Part shown: positions 26,867-35,117 of the stretch, piece after piece | How positions within the stretch are numbered: the first letter of the stretch is position 1 | Layout: every line of letters begins with the position of its first letter | DNA from: Bacillota bacterium | GTDB lineage: Bacteria; Actinomycetota; Aquicultoria; Aquicultorales; Aquicultoraceae | Length of the DNA: 64,000 bases | Direction of reading: 5' to 3' | Assembly: GCA_023511485.1 (NCBI GenBank) | Contig: JAIMBH010000002.1 | Span: forward strand, 1-64,000 | Program-made: the position numbers and the translations under genes | Notes under the pieces: model-generated | Databases searched by the model: none | What the model saw: only the letters and a program-made list of their open reading frames with translations | Told to the model about the DNA's origin: nothing

Positions 26867-28132
26867 CTAAGTGTTGCCATTATAAGGGTAGCTGACTATC
26901 TTGTTTTCCCAGGTTCTCAAGAGTATCTCGCCGTCTGCTGCCTCCCAAGCGTTGATGTCGGATATAGCTACCTTGCCTAAGCCGTCCGGCGCACTAACTA
27001 CATATTCAGGTATGGCAAGACCCGAGGTGTATCCCCGTAGGCTGCGTATTATGTCCAGGCCTTCCTTTATAGGAGTAATAAAATGCGAGGTACCCCGGAC
27101 GGGTTTAGCCTGGAATAGGTAATAGGGACGCACGCGTATTTTTAAAAGTTCGTGGCTAAGTACTTTTATGACGTGTGGGTTATTGTTAACGCCTTTTAAA
27201 AGTACAGCTTGGTTGCTTATAACTGCACCTGCCTTTATAAGTTTAGCGCAGGCCTCAGCTGCATCCGGGGTTACCTCGCGAGGATGATTAAACTGCGTAT
27301 TTATATATATTGGAGGATACTTCTCTATAATATCGCAAAGCTCTTTAGTAATTCGCTGCGGCATTGTTACAAGCACTCGCGTACCTATCCGCTTGATTTC
27401 TACATGTTCTATTTTGTCTAGCTCGCTCAATAGCCACTTGATTGTATTATCAGGAAGCATAAAAGGGTCGCCGCCGGTTATAACCACGTCTCTTATTTCT
27501 TCATTCTCTTTTATGTAAGCTATTGCTTCTTTAAGTTTGTCCTTTGAGGTGCGTCGGTCGGACCGTCCTATGTTTCTTCTGCGCTGGCAGTGGCGGCAGA
27601 AAGTTGCGCATTGATTTGTGGTGTTTATTATGAGTCTATCTGGATATCGCCTGACTACCGCGTCTACAGGAGACGACATCTCTTCGGCGGATGGGTCATC
27701 GCTATTTGAATCATCCTGTAGCTCAAGTATAGAAGGGATAGATTGCCTTCTTATCGGGCCCCAACTATCGGTAAGAGACATCAAGCTAACATAGTAGGGC
27801 GATATCGCCCAGCGAAATTTTTTTGTGACCAGGTTAATTTGTTCGGTTTCTTTTCGAGTAAGCTTGATTATCTTTGCTAGAGTTTCTGCATCTCTAATAC
27901 GATTCTTAAGCTGCCAGCGCCAATTCTGCCAATCCTCTTCTGTGGCATTAAAAAGATTTAGAATACGAGCTTTTATTTTGCGTGCCTCATCCTGTATGCT
28001 AGTTCCTGTGTCTATTGAGCGTTTAGCGTCTAGAAATTCTTGTGCATACCCCTTAAGCTCATTGGCACGGTCCCTGGCCATAGATTGCTTGAATGAATGC
28101 GAGTGGATGAGCTCTTGTTTATAGACGGCCAT
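26867..28132 (-). CDS. KamA-family aminomutase, glutamate 2,3-aminomutase-like
   Basis: This 421-residue radical SAM/PLP enzyme moves an amino group from C2 to C3 of an amino acid. The 4Fe-4S motif is CATFCRHC (Cys 175, 179, 182), and the PLP lysine is K387 in GLGKVAI. Against clostridial lysine 2,3-aminomutase, the two Asp that hold the lysine side chain (D293 in VCD, D330 in FVVDAP) are Lys 343 (FQAK) and Ser 380 (YVVSAP). Glutamate 2,3-aminomutase is described with Lys and Asn there, so glutamate is the better guess. A c-di-AMP riboswitch precedes it, and no acetyltransferase follows. ATG 28132 follows GGGGGG. The product, beta-glutamate, would be an osmolyte. Confidence 0.85.
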   Translation of the reverse strand: MAVYKQELIHSHSFKQSMARDRANELKGYAQEFLDAKRSIDTGTSIQDEARKIKARILNLFNATEEDWQNWRWQLKNRIRDAETLAKIIKLTRKETEQINLVTKKFRWAISPYYVSLMSLTDSWGPIRRQSIPSILELQDDSNSDDPSAEEMSSPVDAVVRRYPDRLIINTTNQCATFCRHCQRRRNIGRSDRRTSKDKLKEAIAYIKENEEIRDVVITGGDPFMLPDNTIKWLLSELDKIEHVEIKRIGTRVLVTMPQRITKELCDIIEKYPPIYINTQFNHPREVTPDAAEACAKLIKAGAVISNQAVLLKGVNNNPHVIKVLSHELLKIRVRPYYLFQAKPVRGTSHFITPIKEGLDIIRSLRGYTSGLAIPEYVVSAPDGLGKVAISDINAWEAADGEILLRTWENKIVSYPYNGNT

Positions 28133-28268
28133 TTCTACCCCCCTTTTTAGACAACAACTTACCGTCTGCCTTAAAGGCACTAAAAGAAACTATTTAGTTA
28201 TCTCTACAGGGGTGCAAAAGTTGGCAAGGAAACTGTTTTCATGTATTCGTAGCCGAATACACCCCTTC

Positions 28269-28378
28269 AACGCTTACGAGGTTAGCTGACGGGTTCGGGT
28301 TGAAGGTACCCTACGGCACAGCCTGTGCCGATTCACCCCAGAAATGGTTCCCCCGTTTCTGTATGAGAATTCAGCGTT
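28269..28378 (-). ncRNA. Cyclic di-AMP riboswitch (ydaO-yuaA type)
   Basis: Read on the minus strand, the aptamer starts AACGCT (28373-28378) and ends AGCGTT (28269-28274), which pair as P1. Between them are the family's conserved blocks: GGGGGAACCA, GGGGTGAATCGG, CCGAACCCGTCAGC and TAACCTCGTAAGCG. The order and sequence match ydaO-yuaA leaders. Downstream, GTATTCG/CGAATAC forms a hairpin and AGGGGTG can pair with CACCCCT near 28208, a possible expression platform; no U-run terminator is evident, so the control mode is unclear. Confidence 0.96.
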
Positions 28379-28385
28379 AAATTAC

Positions 28386-28414
28386 AGTATACCATTAATG
28401 GATTTGCCCGGCAA
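28386..28414 (-). promoter_or_regulatory. Promoter of the riboswitch-kamA transcript
   Basis: On the minus strand TTGCCG (28409-28414) and TATACT (28386-28391) lie 17 bp apart. The predicted transcript start is next to the first base of the aptamer. Confidence 0.7.
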
Positions 28415-28441
28415 GCAAAGGGATGCACACCAGGCTTATGC

Positions 28442-29197
28442 TTATGCTGTCGTAGAGACTTTTTTGTCTGTCAACCTCTTACTATGGACAGCTTCCGCAC
28501 CCTTTTTTAACGAACTTGCTTTTAAAAATCCCCAGAGCAGGAGCGCTGCACCGATCATCTCTGCCGGATAAAGTCCTTCGGGATGTCCAGATGTTACCAT
28601 GCTTCCAGAGCCTGCAATTACGAAGGTGCCGGCGATGATTAAAATATTGGCCCAGGCTCTGTAGCGATACTCTTTTTTGCGCCAGAATCGAAGGACTGAG
28701 ATAGCTGAGAAGATGAGAAGCAGCATGCTTCCCGGGATTGTTAGCAGCATCGAGTAAGAACGTGGGAAGGTACCCTTAGGACCAAGCGGCTGCCCACTCA
28801 CTGTGATGCCCGCCACCAGTTTGCTAGATATAAGTTCTGTAGTGAAAACCCCATGGAAGAATAAGGCCATTATGACAAGAATATAGGCTAAAAAGATATG
28901 CCCCCAGATTTTCTTACGTAAGCCAAGATAAACTGAGCCAAGCCCAAGGAAGCCCACTAATGATGCAGCTATTACGATGTAAAACCGGTAAACTGTGTGA
29001 CTCCATGTACCGGCAATTTCAGAATACGCTTCCATGGCTGCCGCAAGAGCGTAGAAAAGGAATCCAATAAACCAGGCCAGCTGGTGCGGTTTTTTTCTCT
29101 CCAAATACTGGTTTAGAAGCAGTCCTGCGAAGATGAAACCGATACCTGCTGTGGCTGCCGCCCAGCCCCAATGAGCCCAAAAAGAAGGTGAACCCAT
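28442..29197 (-). CDS. Multi-helix membrane protein of unknown function
   Basis: This 251-residue protein starts MGSPSFWAHWGWAAATAGIG and has seven predicted helices with short loops. One longer loop (ISSKLVAGITVSGQPLGPKG, near 125-145) is extracytoplasmic by charge, and the last helix is followed by a basic tail. ATG 29197 is preferred over 29212 because GGAGG lies upstream. It resembles seven-helix sensory or cytochrome-like membrane proteins in layout only; no cofactor residues stand out. It ends just before the kamA riboswitch promoter. Confidence 0.65.
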   Translation of the reverse strand: MGSPSFWAHWGWAAATAGIGFIFAGLLLNQYLERKKPHQLAWFIGFLFYALAAAMEAYSEIAGTWSHTVYRFYIVIAASLVGFLGLGSVYLGLRKKIWGHIFLAYILVIMALFFHGVFTTELISSKLVAGITVSGQPLGPKGTFPRSYSMLLTIPGSMLLLIFSAISVLRFWRKKEYRYRAWANILIIAGTFVIAGSGSMVTSGHPEGLYPAEMIGAALLLWGFLKASSLKKGAEAVHSKRLTDKKVSTTA

Positions 29198-29281
29198 AAA
29201 CCCCGCCTCCATATAGCCGTATTTTATTATCTAAATTGTAGTATAGAATGATAAAAGAGACCAGGAGCCGGTATAAATTTA

Positions 29282-29425
29282 GGTGCTGCAGTTACCAACT
29301 TTCAGTTTTTCAGCTGTCAGCTTTCAGCTAGTGAAAGCAGGTAACGGGGGCAGTAGGGCTGCACTACAAATGGCACTTCTAGACCTAAAGCCCTGTAGCC
29401 CTGTAGCACTGGCAACTGCAGCACC
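29282..29425. repeat. 144-bp element with 12-bp terminal inverted repeats
   Basis: GGTGCTGCAGTT (29282-29293) and AACTGCAGCACC (29414-29425) are perfect inverted repeats enclosing 120 bp of word-repeat sequence (TTTCAGTTTTTCAGC; CCCTGTAGCCCTGTAG). This may be a MITE-like element or a stem of a long hairpin. No target duplication is visible. Confidence 0.4.
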
Positions 29426-29445
29426 ATTCATTTATCCATAAAGGT

Positions 29446-29988
29446 CTATGCGACAAACTCCGTAAGTCTTCGCAGCTCGTCGATTACTGCATTACAAAAA
29501 GCTTTCACATCATCCAATCCTCGACCGCTAACCAGGTTACCATCCACAACAACTGGCTCGTTGAAGTATTTAGCCCCGGCATTTTCAATGTCTACTTTAA
29601 TGGAAGGTGATCCGGTAACACTTTTGCCCTTTAAGATGCCGAGCGTTATCAGTACCTGAATGCCGTGATCGATCACGCCGATGACCTTGCCAGAGTTAAA
29701 CATATCAAGCACGAGACTACGTGCAGCTTCGTTTACCCTAATCTTATCCGGCGAATATCCATTTGATATTACAATCGCATCAAAGTCATACGAGCGCGCT
29801 TCTTCAAAGCCGACTTCTATAGTAACCTCAGTTGTGCGATTCCAATCCATCAGCTTTTGTCCTGCAGCATCACCTACGATGCTTACTAAAGCCCCAGCTT
29901 GGGAGAAGCAGTTATGAAGACTGTTAAATTCGTTTGCGTCGAAATGATCTGATAAGACAAGTGCCACTTCTTTTCCTGAAATAGACAT
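29446..29988 (-). CDS. DJ-1/PfpI-family protein, catalytic Cys replaced by Asp (paralogue 2)
   Basis: This 180-residue protein has the PfpI fold: VALVLSDHFDANEFNSLHNC, FDAIVISNGYSPD, and GSPSIKVDIENAGAKYFNEP with VVVDGNLVSGRGLDDVKAF at the C-terminus. At the nucleophile elbow it reads VIGVIDHGIQVL; active homologues read AICHGP there. Only the Cys is changed (Asp 107), and the following His-Gly is kept. Cys 27 and Cys in AFCNAV match the paralogues. GGAGG precedes the ATG. It lies close to paralogue 3, on the opposite strand. Confidence 0.88.
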   Translation of the reverse strand: MSISGKEVALVLSDHFDANEFNSLHNCFSQAGALVSIVGDAAGQKLMDWNRTTEVTIEVGFEEARSYDFDAIVISNGYSPDKIRVNEAARSLVLDMFNSGKVIGVIDHGIQVLITLGILKGKSVTGSPSIKVDIENAGAKYFNEPVVVDGNLVSGRGLDDVKAFCNAVIDELRRLTEFVA

Positions 29989-30192
29989 CGTATTCCCTCC
30001 TTTATCAGTTGATTTTTCCCCCTTGTGCTACGTCAGAAACTGGTGTTGTTAAATCGAAAGGTGGTTGTTGAAAATAACAAAAATAATTTCATAAAGCCCT
30101 AAATAGTTTAGAAAACAAACCGATAATTTGATTATCATACTTAAGGCATAGTATAGAATTTTTTAGAGCAGGCAAAATAATTGAGGGAAAAT

Positions 30193-30414
30193 ATGGAGTA
30201 TAAAATTATGAAGTTAAACCATATTACCAGAGAAGACGGTTTAGTCGGTCCTGTTGGAATAACAGGGGAACTATGTGACGCTCTATCGATTGATGAGACC
30301 ATACTCCGCTATCTCAGGAGGATGGCAATCAGAAAAGGAGTCAATTGTCAGACTCTTTTTCGTAAATGGGCAAAGGACCATCTGGAAATCGAGATGAGAA
30401 AATTACCGTTTTAG
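30193..30414 (+). CDS. Small basic protein, possible ribbon-helix-helix
   Basis: This 73-residue protein ends in a segment (LSIDETILRYLRRMAIRKGV, then NCQTLFRKWAKDHLEIEM) that looks like the helical part of CopG/BrnA ribbon-helix-helix proteins. No toxin gene lies beside it, so an antitoxin role is unsupported. ATG 30193 follows GAGGG; a TTG at 30181 is in frame but poorly placed. A terminator follows at 30440. Confidence 0.5.
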   Translation: MEYKIMKLNHITREDGLVGPVGITGELCDALSIDETILRYLRRMAIRKGVNCQTLFRKWAKDHLEIEMRKLPF

Positions 30415-30439
30415 TTTCTAGAAACTAAAAGCCAGATAC

Positions 30440-30464
30440 AGGCGGCTCTTTAGGCCGCCTTTTA
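30440..30464 (+). terminator. Rho-independent terminator
   Basis: AGGCGGC (30440-30446) and GCCGCCT (30454-30460) pair around a 7-nt loop and run into TTTTATCTTTTT. Confidence 0.85.
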
Positions 30465-30568
30465 TCTTTTTCAAAATAACAACAAATAACAGTTGGTGTG
30501 TGGACTTCGTTTTGAAGATGCTCGGGGCGGGTAAATTGTGCTCGTCAGACATTTTGGAGGGATGCTTT

Positions 30569-31117
30569 ATGCAGGCAAGAGGAAAGACAGTTGCTGTACT
30601 TTTACCGAACCATTTTAATGCAAATCTTTTTAAGACCCTTCAGGACTGCATTGTCGGGGCGGGTGGGGAGGTACTAATTGTAGGCTTTAAAAAGGGTGAA
30701 CCTTTGACAGATAGTACGCGCAGAGATGTTTTTACTATAGATGTTTCTGCTGAAGACCTGGGTCTTGGTGATTATGATGCTTTAATCGTTTTGGATAGTT
30801 CAACCCCCGAAGAAATGATCGCTAGCCGGGTAAACCTTGGTCTGGTAAGGAAATCTTATGAGGGACAGAAGATATTAGGCGCGGTTGACCGTGGCGTAGA
30901 GCTTCTGGTTGCCGCATTAGGGCCCTTGCTTAGCGGCAGGAGCATGACGGGACCTGCGGAGTCGACCATTGATTTGGAAGGTGCCGGCGCAAAATATGTC
31001 GATGAAGGCGTCGTGGTGGATAAATATTTAATCACGGCAAAGACAATTAACGATGCGAAGCGTTTCTGCCAGGTGCTCGTTGACATGCTTCAGAAAATAA
31101 GTGGCTTAGCGGCTTAA
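30569..31117 (+). CDS. DJ-1/PfpI-family protein, catalytic Cys replaced by Asp (paralogue 3)
   Basis: This 182-residue protein has the fold of the other two paralogues: VAVLLPNHFNANLFKTLQDC, YDALIVLDSSTP, then SMTGPAESTIDLEGAGAKYV and VVVDKYLITAKTINDAKRF. The elbow reads LGAVDRGVELL, with Asp 107 for the catalytic Cys. The small-residue positions and Cys 27 are kept. ATG 30569 is chosen for TTTTGGAGGG upstream rather than the ATG at 30500. It is convergent with the GGDEF/HD-GYP gene. Confidence 0.87.
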   Translation: MQARGKTVAVLLPNHFNANLFKTLQDCIVGAGGEVLIVGFKKGEPLTDSTRRDVFTIDVSAEDLGLGDYDALIVLDSSTPEEMIASRVNLGLVRKSYEGQKILGAVDRGVELLVAALGPLLSGRSMTGPAESTIDLEGAGAKYVDEGVVVDKYLITAKTINDAKRFCQVLVDMLQKISGLAA

Positions 31118-31125
31118 GGCGTTGG

Positions 31126-33330
31126 TTAAGCCGGTTCAGCTTTTGGTTCTTGGTTGCGCTTTTCTATAATTTCTCGTACCGCATTTTCTCTCTCCATGAT
31201 GCTGATAAGTGCATCGACTACAATATCGTCGAGCTTTGTACTGCTTTCGCGTCTTAATTCAATGATAGCTTCGTCAATAGAGAGTGCTTTACGATATGCG
31301 CTGTTTGATACAAGAACATCAAGAGTGTCAGCTACCGCAATTATTCGCGCATAAAGAGGTATCTTATGCTTAACGAGACCCTGGGGATATCCGCTGCCAT
31401 CCAGTCTTTCATGATGGTAGAGAACAGCTTCAATCACGGGTTGCAGATTTGCCTTTGTTAGTGTTGATAGTATTCGCTCACCAATAATTGGGTGGGTTCT
31501 TAACTCTTTGAATTCTTCTTCAGTCAGCGGTTCAGTTTTTTGTAGTATGAAAGCTGGAATAGCGATTTTACCTACGTCATGGAGCAGGCCTGCGATCCTT
31601 AAGTCTTCGATCTGCGTGGGGTTTAAGCCTATTTCACGGCCTATTAGTCCTGCAAGCATGGCTACGTGCTCGGAGTGATTATGTGTATATTGGTTCTTTG
31701 ATTCAACGTTTGCAATAAGGGCGTGAAGAATATCCATGAAATAAGATTCTTCAGTGAGCCGCTTGTCTTCCAAATCCATCGTAATCAGGGGTTCTCCGTT
31801 GTACATAAATGTAAGGTTTTTGCCCTGTCTTTTGGCATGGTACATCGCGGTATCGGCTGCTTCCAAAAGGCTGTCTTTTGAAGCGCCATGATCCGGATAT
31901 GTCGCAATACCAATACTTATTGTGATTTTGCCGATATCCTGGATTGCGCAGGCGGCGACGCTTAATCGCAGCCTTTCTGCAACGGTAAAAGCTTCGTAAG
32001 ACGTTGTCTCAGGCAGAATTATAGCGAACTCCTCACCGCCGATCCGGCATGCAATATCAATTCCCCTAATTGAATCAAGTATCTTCTCTGTCAGCACTTT
32101 AAGCGCATCGTCGCCTTTTGTATGACCGAAGGTATCGTTGACTTTTTTAAAGTCGTCGATGTCAAGGATGATTAAGCTTAGCGGGTGCTTATATCTCTCG
32201 GCTCTTGTTATCTCATTTGCAAGGCAGTCCTGAAAGAATCGGTGGTTATAAAGCCCTGTTAAGCTATCCGTGTATGCTCTCTCTTCAAGTCTTTGCCTGT
32301 TTTCTTCAAGCGCCTCGCTCATTATATTAAAGCTTGTTGCAAGTTCGTCAATTTCCCTGATATTGGTATAGTCGATTCGTTGTTTGTAATTGCCGCTGGC
32401 GATCAATCTAGCTCTATCAGACATAATCTTTAGAGGCTTTATAATTTTACTGCTGAAGAAGTAAGCAATTATAGTCATAATCGAAAGAACCAGAAGGTTA
32501 ATTGCAAGGATTGCTATAGTGCCCTGTTTCTTGGTACGGTTTGCATTCAATGTTGAAGCTAGGATATAAGACGTAACTTTGTTGCCGCCGTTTGTTTTTA
32601 TCTCCATGCGGTCGGCAGCACAGGTAACATTGTAGAGGCTTGAATTCTCGATTGCAAAGCCTTCCTTTTTTTGTATTTCTTCTTTAAAGCTATGTTTAAG
32701 AGCTATGTCTTCTGCCATAATTGAGGAGCCAACAAAGAGGTCGTTGTAGTTAATGGCAATCTCCATCCCGGTCTTTTCTTTCAGGTTTTTCATGAACTGC
32801 CTGTCGATTTTATCGCCAACCAATATGATACCTAGAAGTTTACCGCTTTGCGAACGGACTGGAGCAACGGCGGTCATCCAAATGCTATCGCCTGAGCGGG
32901 CAAACAAGCAGACGCGTTCAAGGTCAAAACCGGCATCTATAAGAATCTGGTGGGTTGGGGCATCGATTCCAATTTGGAGAAGTTCGCTGCCATCGTAGTC
33001 GATGATCTCAACTGTATCGACATTAAAAGTAACTTTTACAGGAATGAGTTTGCTGGTAAGCGTTCCGATATCCCTGCGCTCAAGTGCATCTCTGATAGAG
33101 GGGTCTGAAGCCAGAAAAGAAGTTTCAGGTAGCAATTTAGTTTCTTCTTCTTCGAACCCCTCTTGGAGTATATGCTTGGTGTGGTAAATAGCTTGTCTAA
33201 GAGTCTCGTTCTCCTGGTTTTGTATAAGGTAAACCGATTGAAGCACAGTAAGCAGCACTCCAATCAGTGATACAGTAACCACTGGCAGCAATATTCTTTT
33301 TCGGATATCGATCTGGTTAGATATTTTCAT
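31126..33330 (-). CDS. Sensor protein with HAMP, GGDEF and HD-GYP domains
   Basis: This 734-residue membrane protein makes and breaks cyclic di-GMP. It has a membrane helix (12-33), an extracytoplasmic Cache-like domain (about 36-270), a second helix, a HAMP domain (about 298-345), a GGDEF domain (about 355-515) with active GGEEF and an RGID inhibition site five residues before it, and an HD-GYP domain (about 545-720) with HDVGKI and HHERLDGSGYP. Both catalytic sites look intact. It follows a PstS-like lipoprotein gene by 1 bp, so the lipoprotein may deliver the signal. Confidence 0.93.
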   Translation of the reverse strand: MKISNQIDIRKRILLPVVTVSLIGVLLTVLQSVYLIQNQENETLRQAIYHTKHILQEGFEEEETKLLPETSFLASDPSIRDALERRDIGTLTSKLIPVKVTFNVDTVEIIDYDGSELLQIGIDAPTHQILIDAGFDLERVCLFARSGDSIWMTAVAPVRSQSGKLLGIILVGDKIDRQFMKNLKEKTGMEIAINYNDLFVGSSIMAEDIALKHSFKEEIQKKEGFAIENSSLYNVTCAADRMEIKTNGGNKVTSYILASTLNANRTKKQGTIAILAINLLVLSIMTIIAYFFSSKIIKPLKIMSDRARLIASGNYKQRIDYTNIREIDELATSFNIMSEALEENRQRLEERAYTDSLTGLYNHRFFQDCLANEITRAERYKHPLSLIILDIDDFKKVNDTFGHTKGDDALKVLTEKILDSIRGIDIACRIGGEEFAIILPETTSYEAFTVAERLRLSVAACAIQDIGKITISIGIATYPDHGASKDSLLEAADTAMYHAKRQGKNLTFMYNGEPLITMDLEDKRLTEESYFMDILHALIANVESKNQYTHNHSEHVAMLAGLIGREIGLNPTQIEDLRIAGLLHDVGKIAIPAFILQKTEPLTEEEFKELRTHPIIGERILSTLTKANLQPVIEAVLYHHERLDGSGYPQGLVKHKIPLYARIIAVADTLDVLVSNSAYRKALSIDEAIIELRRESSTKLDDIVVDALISIMERENAVREIIEKRNQEPKAEPA

Positions 33331-33331
33331 C

Positions 33332-34195
33332 TTATTTCTTCGATTCTATCGGCACTCCGCCGTTTTTAATCACGATCTCCTTTGCTTCTTTGCTATAAAG
33401 GAATTTTATAAATTCCTTTAACGTCTCATTTTGGTAGAGTGTGGCGACACCTATTGGTCGGACTATCTTATATGTGCCGTGCCTGACATTATCAACGCTT
33501 GGATATGCTCCATCGATTTTTAGCATTTTTGAGTTGCCGGCGGATTCTACTTTGGATGCGGAATAGTAACCTATTGCATATTGTGTGCTTGCGACAGCAT
33601 TTATCATGTCGGTTTCCTTCTCAAGCATGACTGCGTGAGGCGTTATTTCCAGGTCGTTGCCAAGCAAAAATTTACGTAATGCAATTTTGGAGGTTTCATC
33701 TTCGCTTCTGTCGCAAACGATTATCGGAGCATCTATGCTCCCAACTTGACTCCAGTTAACAACTTTACCCGAGTAAATATCCTTTACTTGCTGGGCACTC
33801 AGGCTATCAACCGGCAAATTTTTATTTACAACTATTGCTATGGGGTCGATAAAAACCATATCGAATCGAAGCTTGGAGCTCTTCTCTTCAGGCTTTAGCT
33901 CTCTTGCATATACCGCTATGTCAAGGCTTTCTGAATTGACCTGCCTCAAAGCGGCAGAGGTTTTTGAGCCCGGTCTATATTCAAAAGTAACTCCTGGGTA
34001 CTTGCTGGAGAATGTGTCTGCAAGTGGCTTAAACACCATCATGCCTGCAGAAGATCCACCGACCGTAAAATGACCATTGTACTCAGTAACCTGGTCAACT
34101 TTCATGCTACTGCTAAATATATTTATACAACCGCTGAATAAGCACGCTATATAAACGAGAGATATAAACAGTAACGCTACAACTACCTTTTTCAC
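33332..34195 (-). CDS. PstS-like substrate-binding lipoprotein
   Basis: This 287-residue protein starts with a lipoprotein signal (LVYIACLFSGC, Cys 22) and a PBP-like phosphate-binding fold: FTVGGSSAGMMVFKPLADTF, DIAVYARELKPEEKS, MVFIDPIAIVVNKNLPVDSL, QQVKDIYSGKVVNWSQVGS. In PstS the GSS(A/T) loop contacts phosphate; here it reads GGSSAG. No PstCAB genes are adjacent; instead the next gene, 1 bp away, encodes a GGDEF/HD-GYP sensor. It may therefore be a sensory binding protein rather than a transporter subunit. AGGAGG precedes the ATG. Confidence 0.87.
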   Translation of the reverse strand: MKKVVVALLFISLVYIACLFSGCINIFSSSMKVDQVTEYNGHFTVGGSSAGMMVFKPLADTFSSKYPGVTFEYRPGSKTSAALRQVNSESLDIAVYARELKPEEKSSKLRFDMVFIDPIAIVVNKNLPVDSLSAQQVKDIYSGKVVNWSQVGSIDAPIIVCDRSEDETSKIALRKFLLGNDLEITPHAVMLEKETDMINAVASTQYAIGYYSASKVESAGNSKMLKIDGAYPSVDNVRHGTYKIVRPIGVATLYQNETLKEFIKFLYSKEAKEIVIKNGGVPIESKK

Positions 34196-34497
34196 AAAAA
34201 ATATCCTCCTACCAGGGATATTGCAAAAGAACTATATGTTAATTTGTTACGGCAAAAGCACATATTATTTATCTTTATCGGCAGCCCTATTTGATTAATT
34301 AGGGATTTTTGATTGAAATCTTAGCAATTTAGAAGGTTAGGCATTTAATGGGTTTTTCTTTTAAAATTGCGCGCTTTTGATATAAACCATGGGTCTTGGG
34401 CATTAAATAAACAATCAATTACTTTACTATCTCTAATTTGTTTTATCCCGGCTAAAAGTTAGTGCGGTTGCTCTGCTTTAAGTTAGCGCAGAAGTAA
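34196..34497. other. Intergenic region
   Basis: No gene seen. A short CCCTA/TAGGG stem near 34286-34305 is followed by ATTTTT and might be a weak terminator on the plus strand. Confidence 0.3.
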
Positions 34498-34776
34498 GGA
34501 ATACAGCATTCCAAGGGCAAAGACCACGTTCACGCGACTGCTCACTTGCTGGGTACGTGTCGGATGGGCAGCAACCCTAGTACGTCCGTAGTAAATGAAT
34601 GGTGCCGCACCCATGATGTTCCGAATCTGTTTGTATGCGATGGGAGCGTTTTTGCGACCGGCGCCGGTGTAAATTCTACCCTTACGGTTGAGGCAATAGC
34701 GGCAAGAACGGCCGACTTTATTATCGATAAGCGAAAAAACTTGAGCTATAAAGAACCATTCACCCGGAGCCGATAA
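34498..34776 (+). pseudogene. C-terminal fragment of a GMC oxidoreductase
   Basis: The frame reads HATAHLLGTCRMGSNPSTSV, then HDVPNLFVCDGSVFATGAGV and NSTLTVEAIAARTADFI, the C-terminal segment of GMC-family flavoproteins (usually HPMGTCRMG...DGS.FPT..G.NPT). The FAD-binding N-terminus and most of the substrate domain are absent and no start codon fits. It is a remnant after deletion. Confidence 0.85.
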
Positions 34777-34806
34777 TGTGAATATTCAATACACATCAGG
34801 TGGTTT

Positions 34807-35112
34807 ATGGAGTTAAATCGCTTATCGATTGTACACCTGAATTTTAAGGGGATAACAACAAGCGACGAGGTACTGGTTATCTTTTGTTTAGCACTTGCTT
34901 TTCTGGTTGCTATTAGCGCCAGCCGGATGGTGTTAAACAGGTGTCCAAAGTATTTTGCGGCGAGCTTCTGCTTCTTCTTCATCTCGACAGCAGCAGATAT
35001 CTTAAAGCCGGTTAATCCCAGCATCCTCAAGATAATAGAGAGCACTTCTTTAGTGTTTTCAGCCTTGCCATTGTTATTCGTTGCGCACTGGCTTAGAAAG
35101 GCGGTGGACTAG
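34807..35112 (+). CDS. Small membrane protein upstream of the GAF/HD-GYP gene
   Basis: This 101-residue protein has two or three hydrophobic segments (VLVIFCLALAFLVAISASRM; FAASFCFFFISTAADIL; TSLVFSALPLLFVAHWL). It ends five bases before the next gene, also beginning with membrane helices, so the two may form a split membrane sensor. AGGTGG precedes the ATG. I do not recognise a family and no catalytic residues are visible. Confidence 0.6.
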   Translation: MELNRLSIVHLNFKGITTSDEVLVIFCLALAFLVAISASRMVLNRCPKYFAASFCFFFISTAADILKPVNPSILKIIESTSLVFSALPLLFVAHWLRKAVD

Positions 35113-35117
35113 CTATT

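Noticed and set aside
26867-28132. Lysine 2,3-aminomutase with N-acetyl-beta-lysine synthesis
   Set aside because: Both Asp that bind the lysine side chain are replaced and no ablB-type acetyltransferase lies next to it.
30193-30414. Toxin-antitoxin module
   Set aside because: Only a weak antitoxin-like segment is seen and no toxin gene is adjacent.
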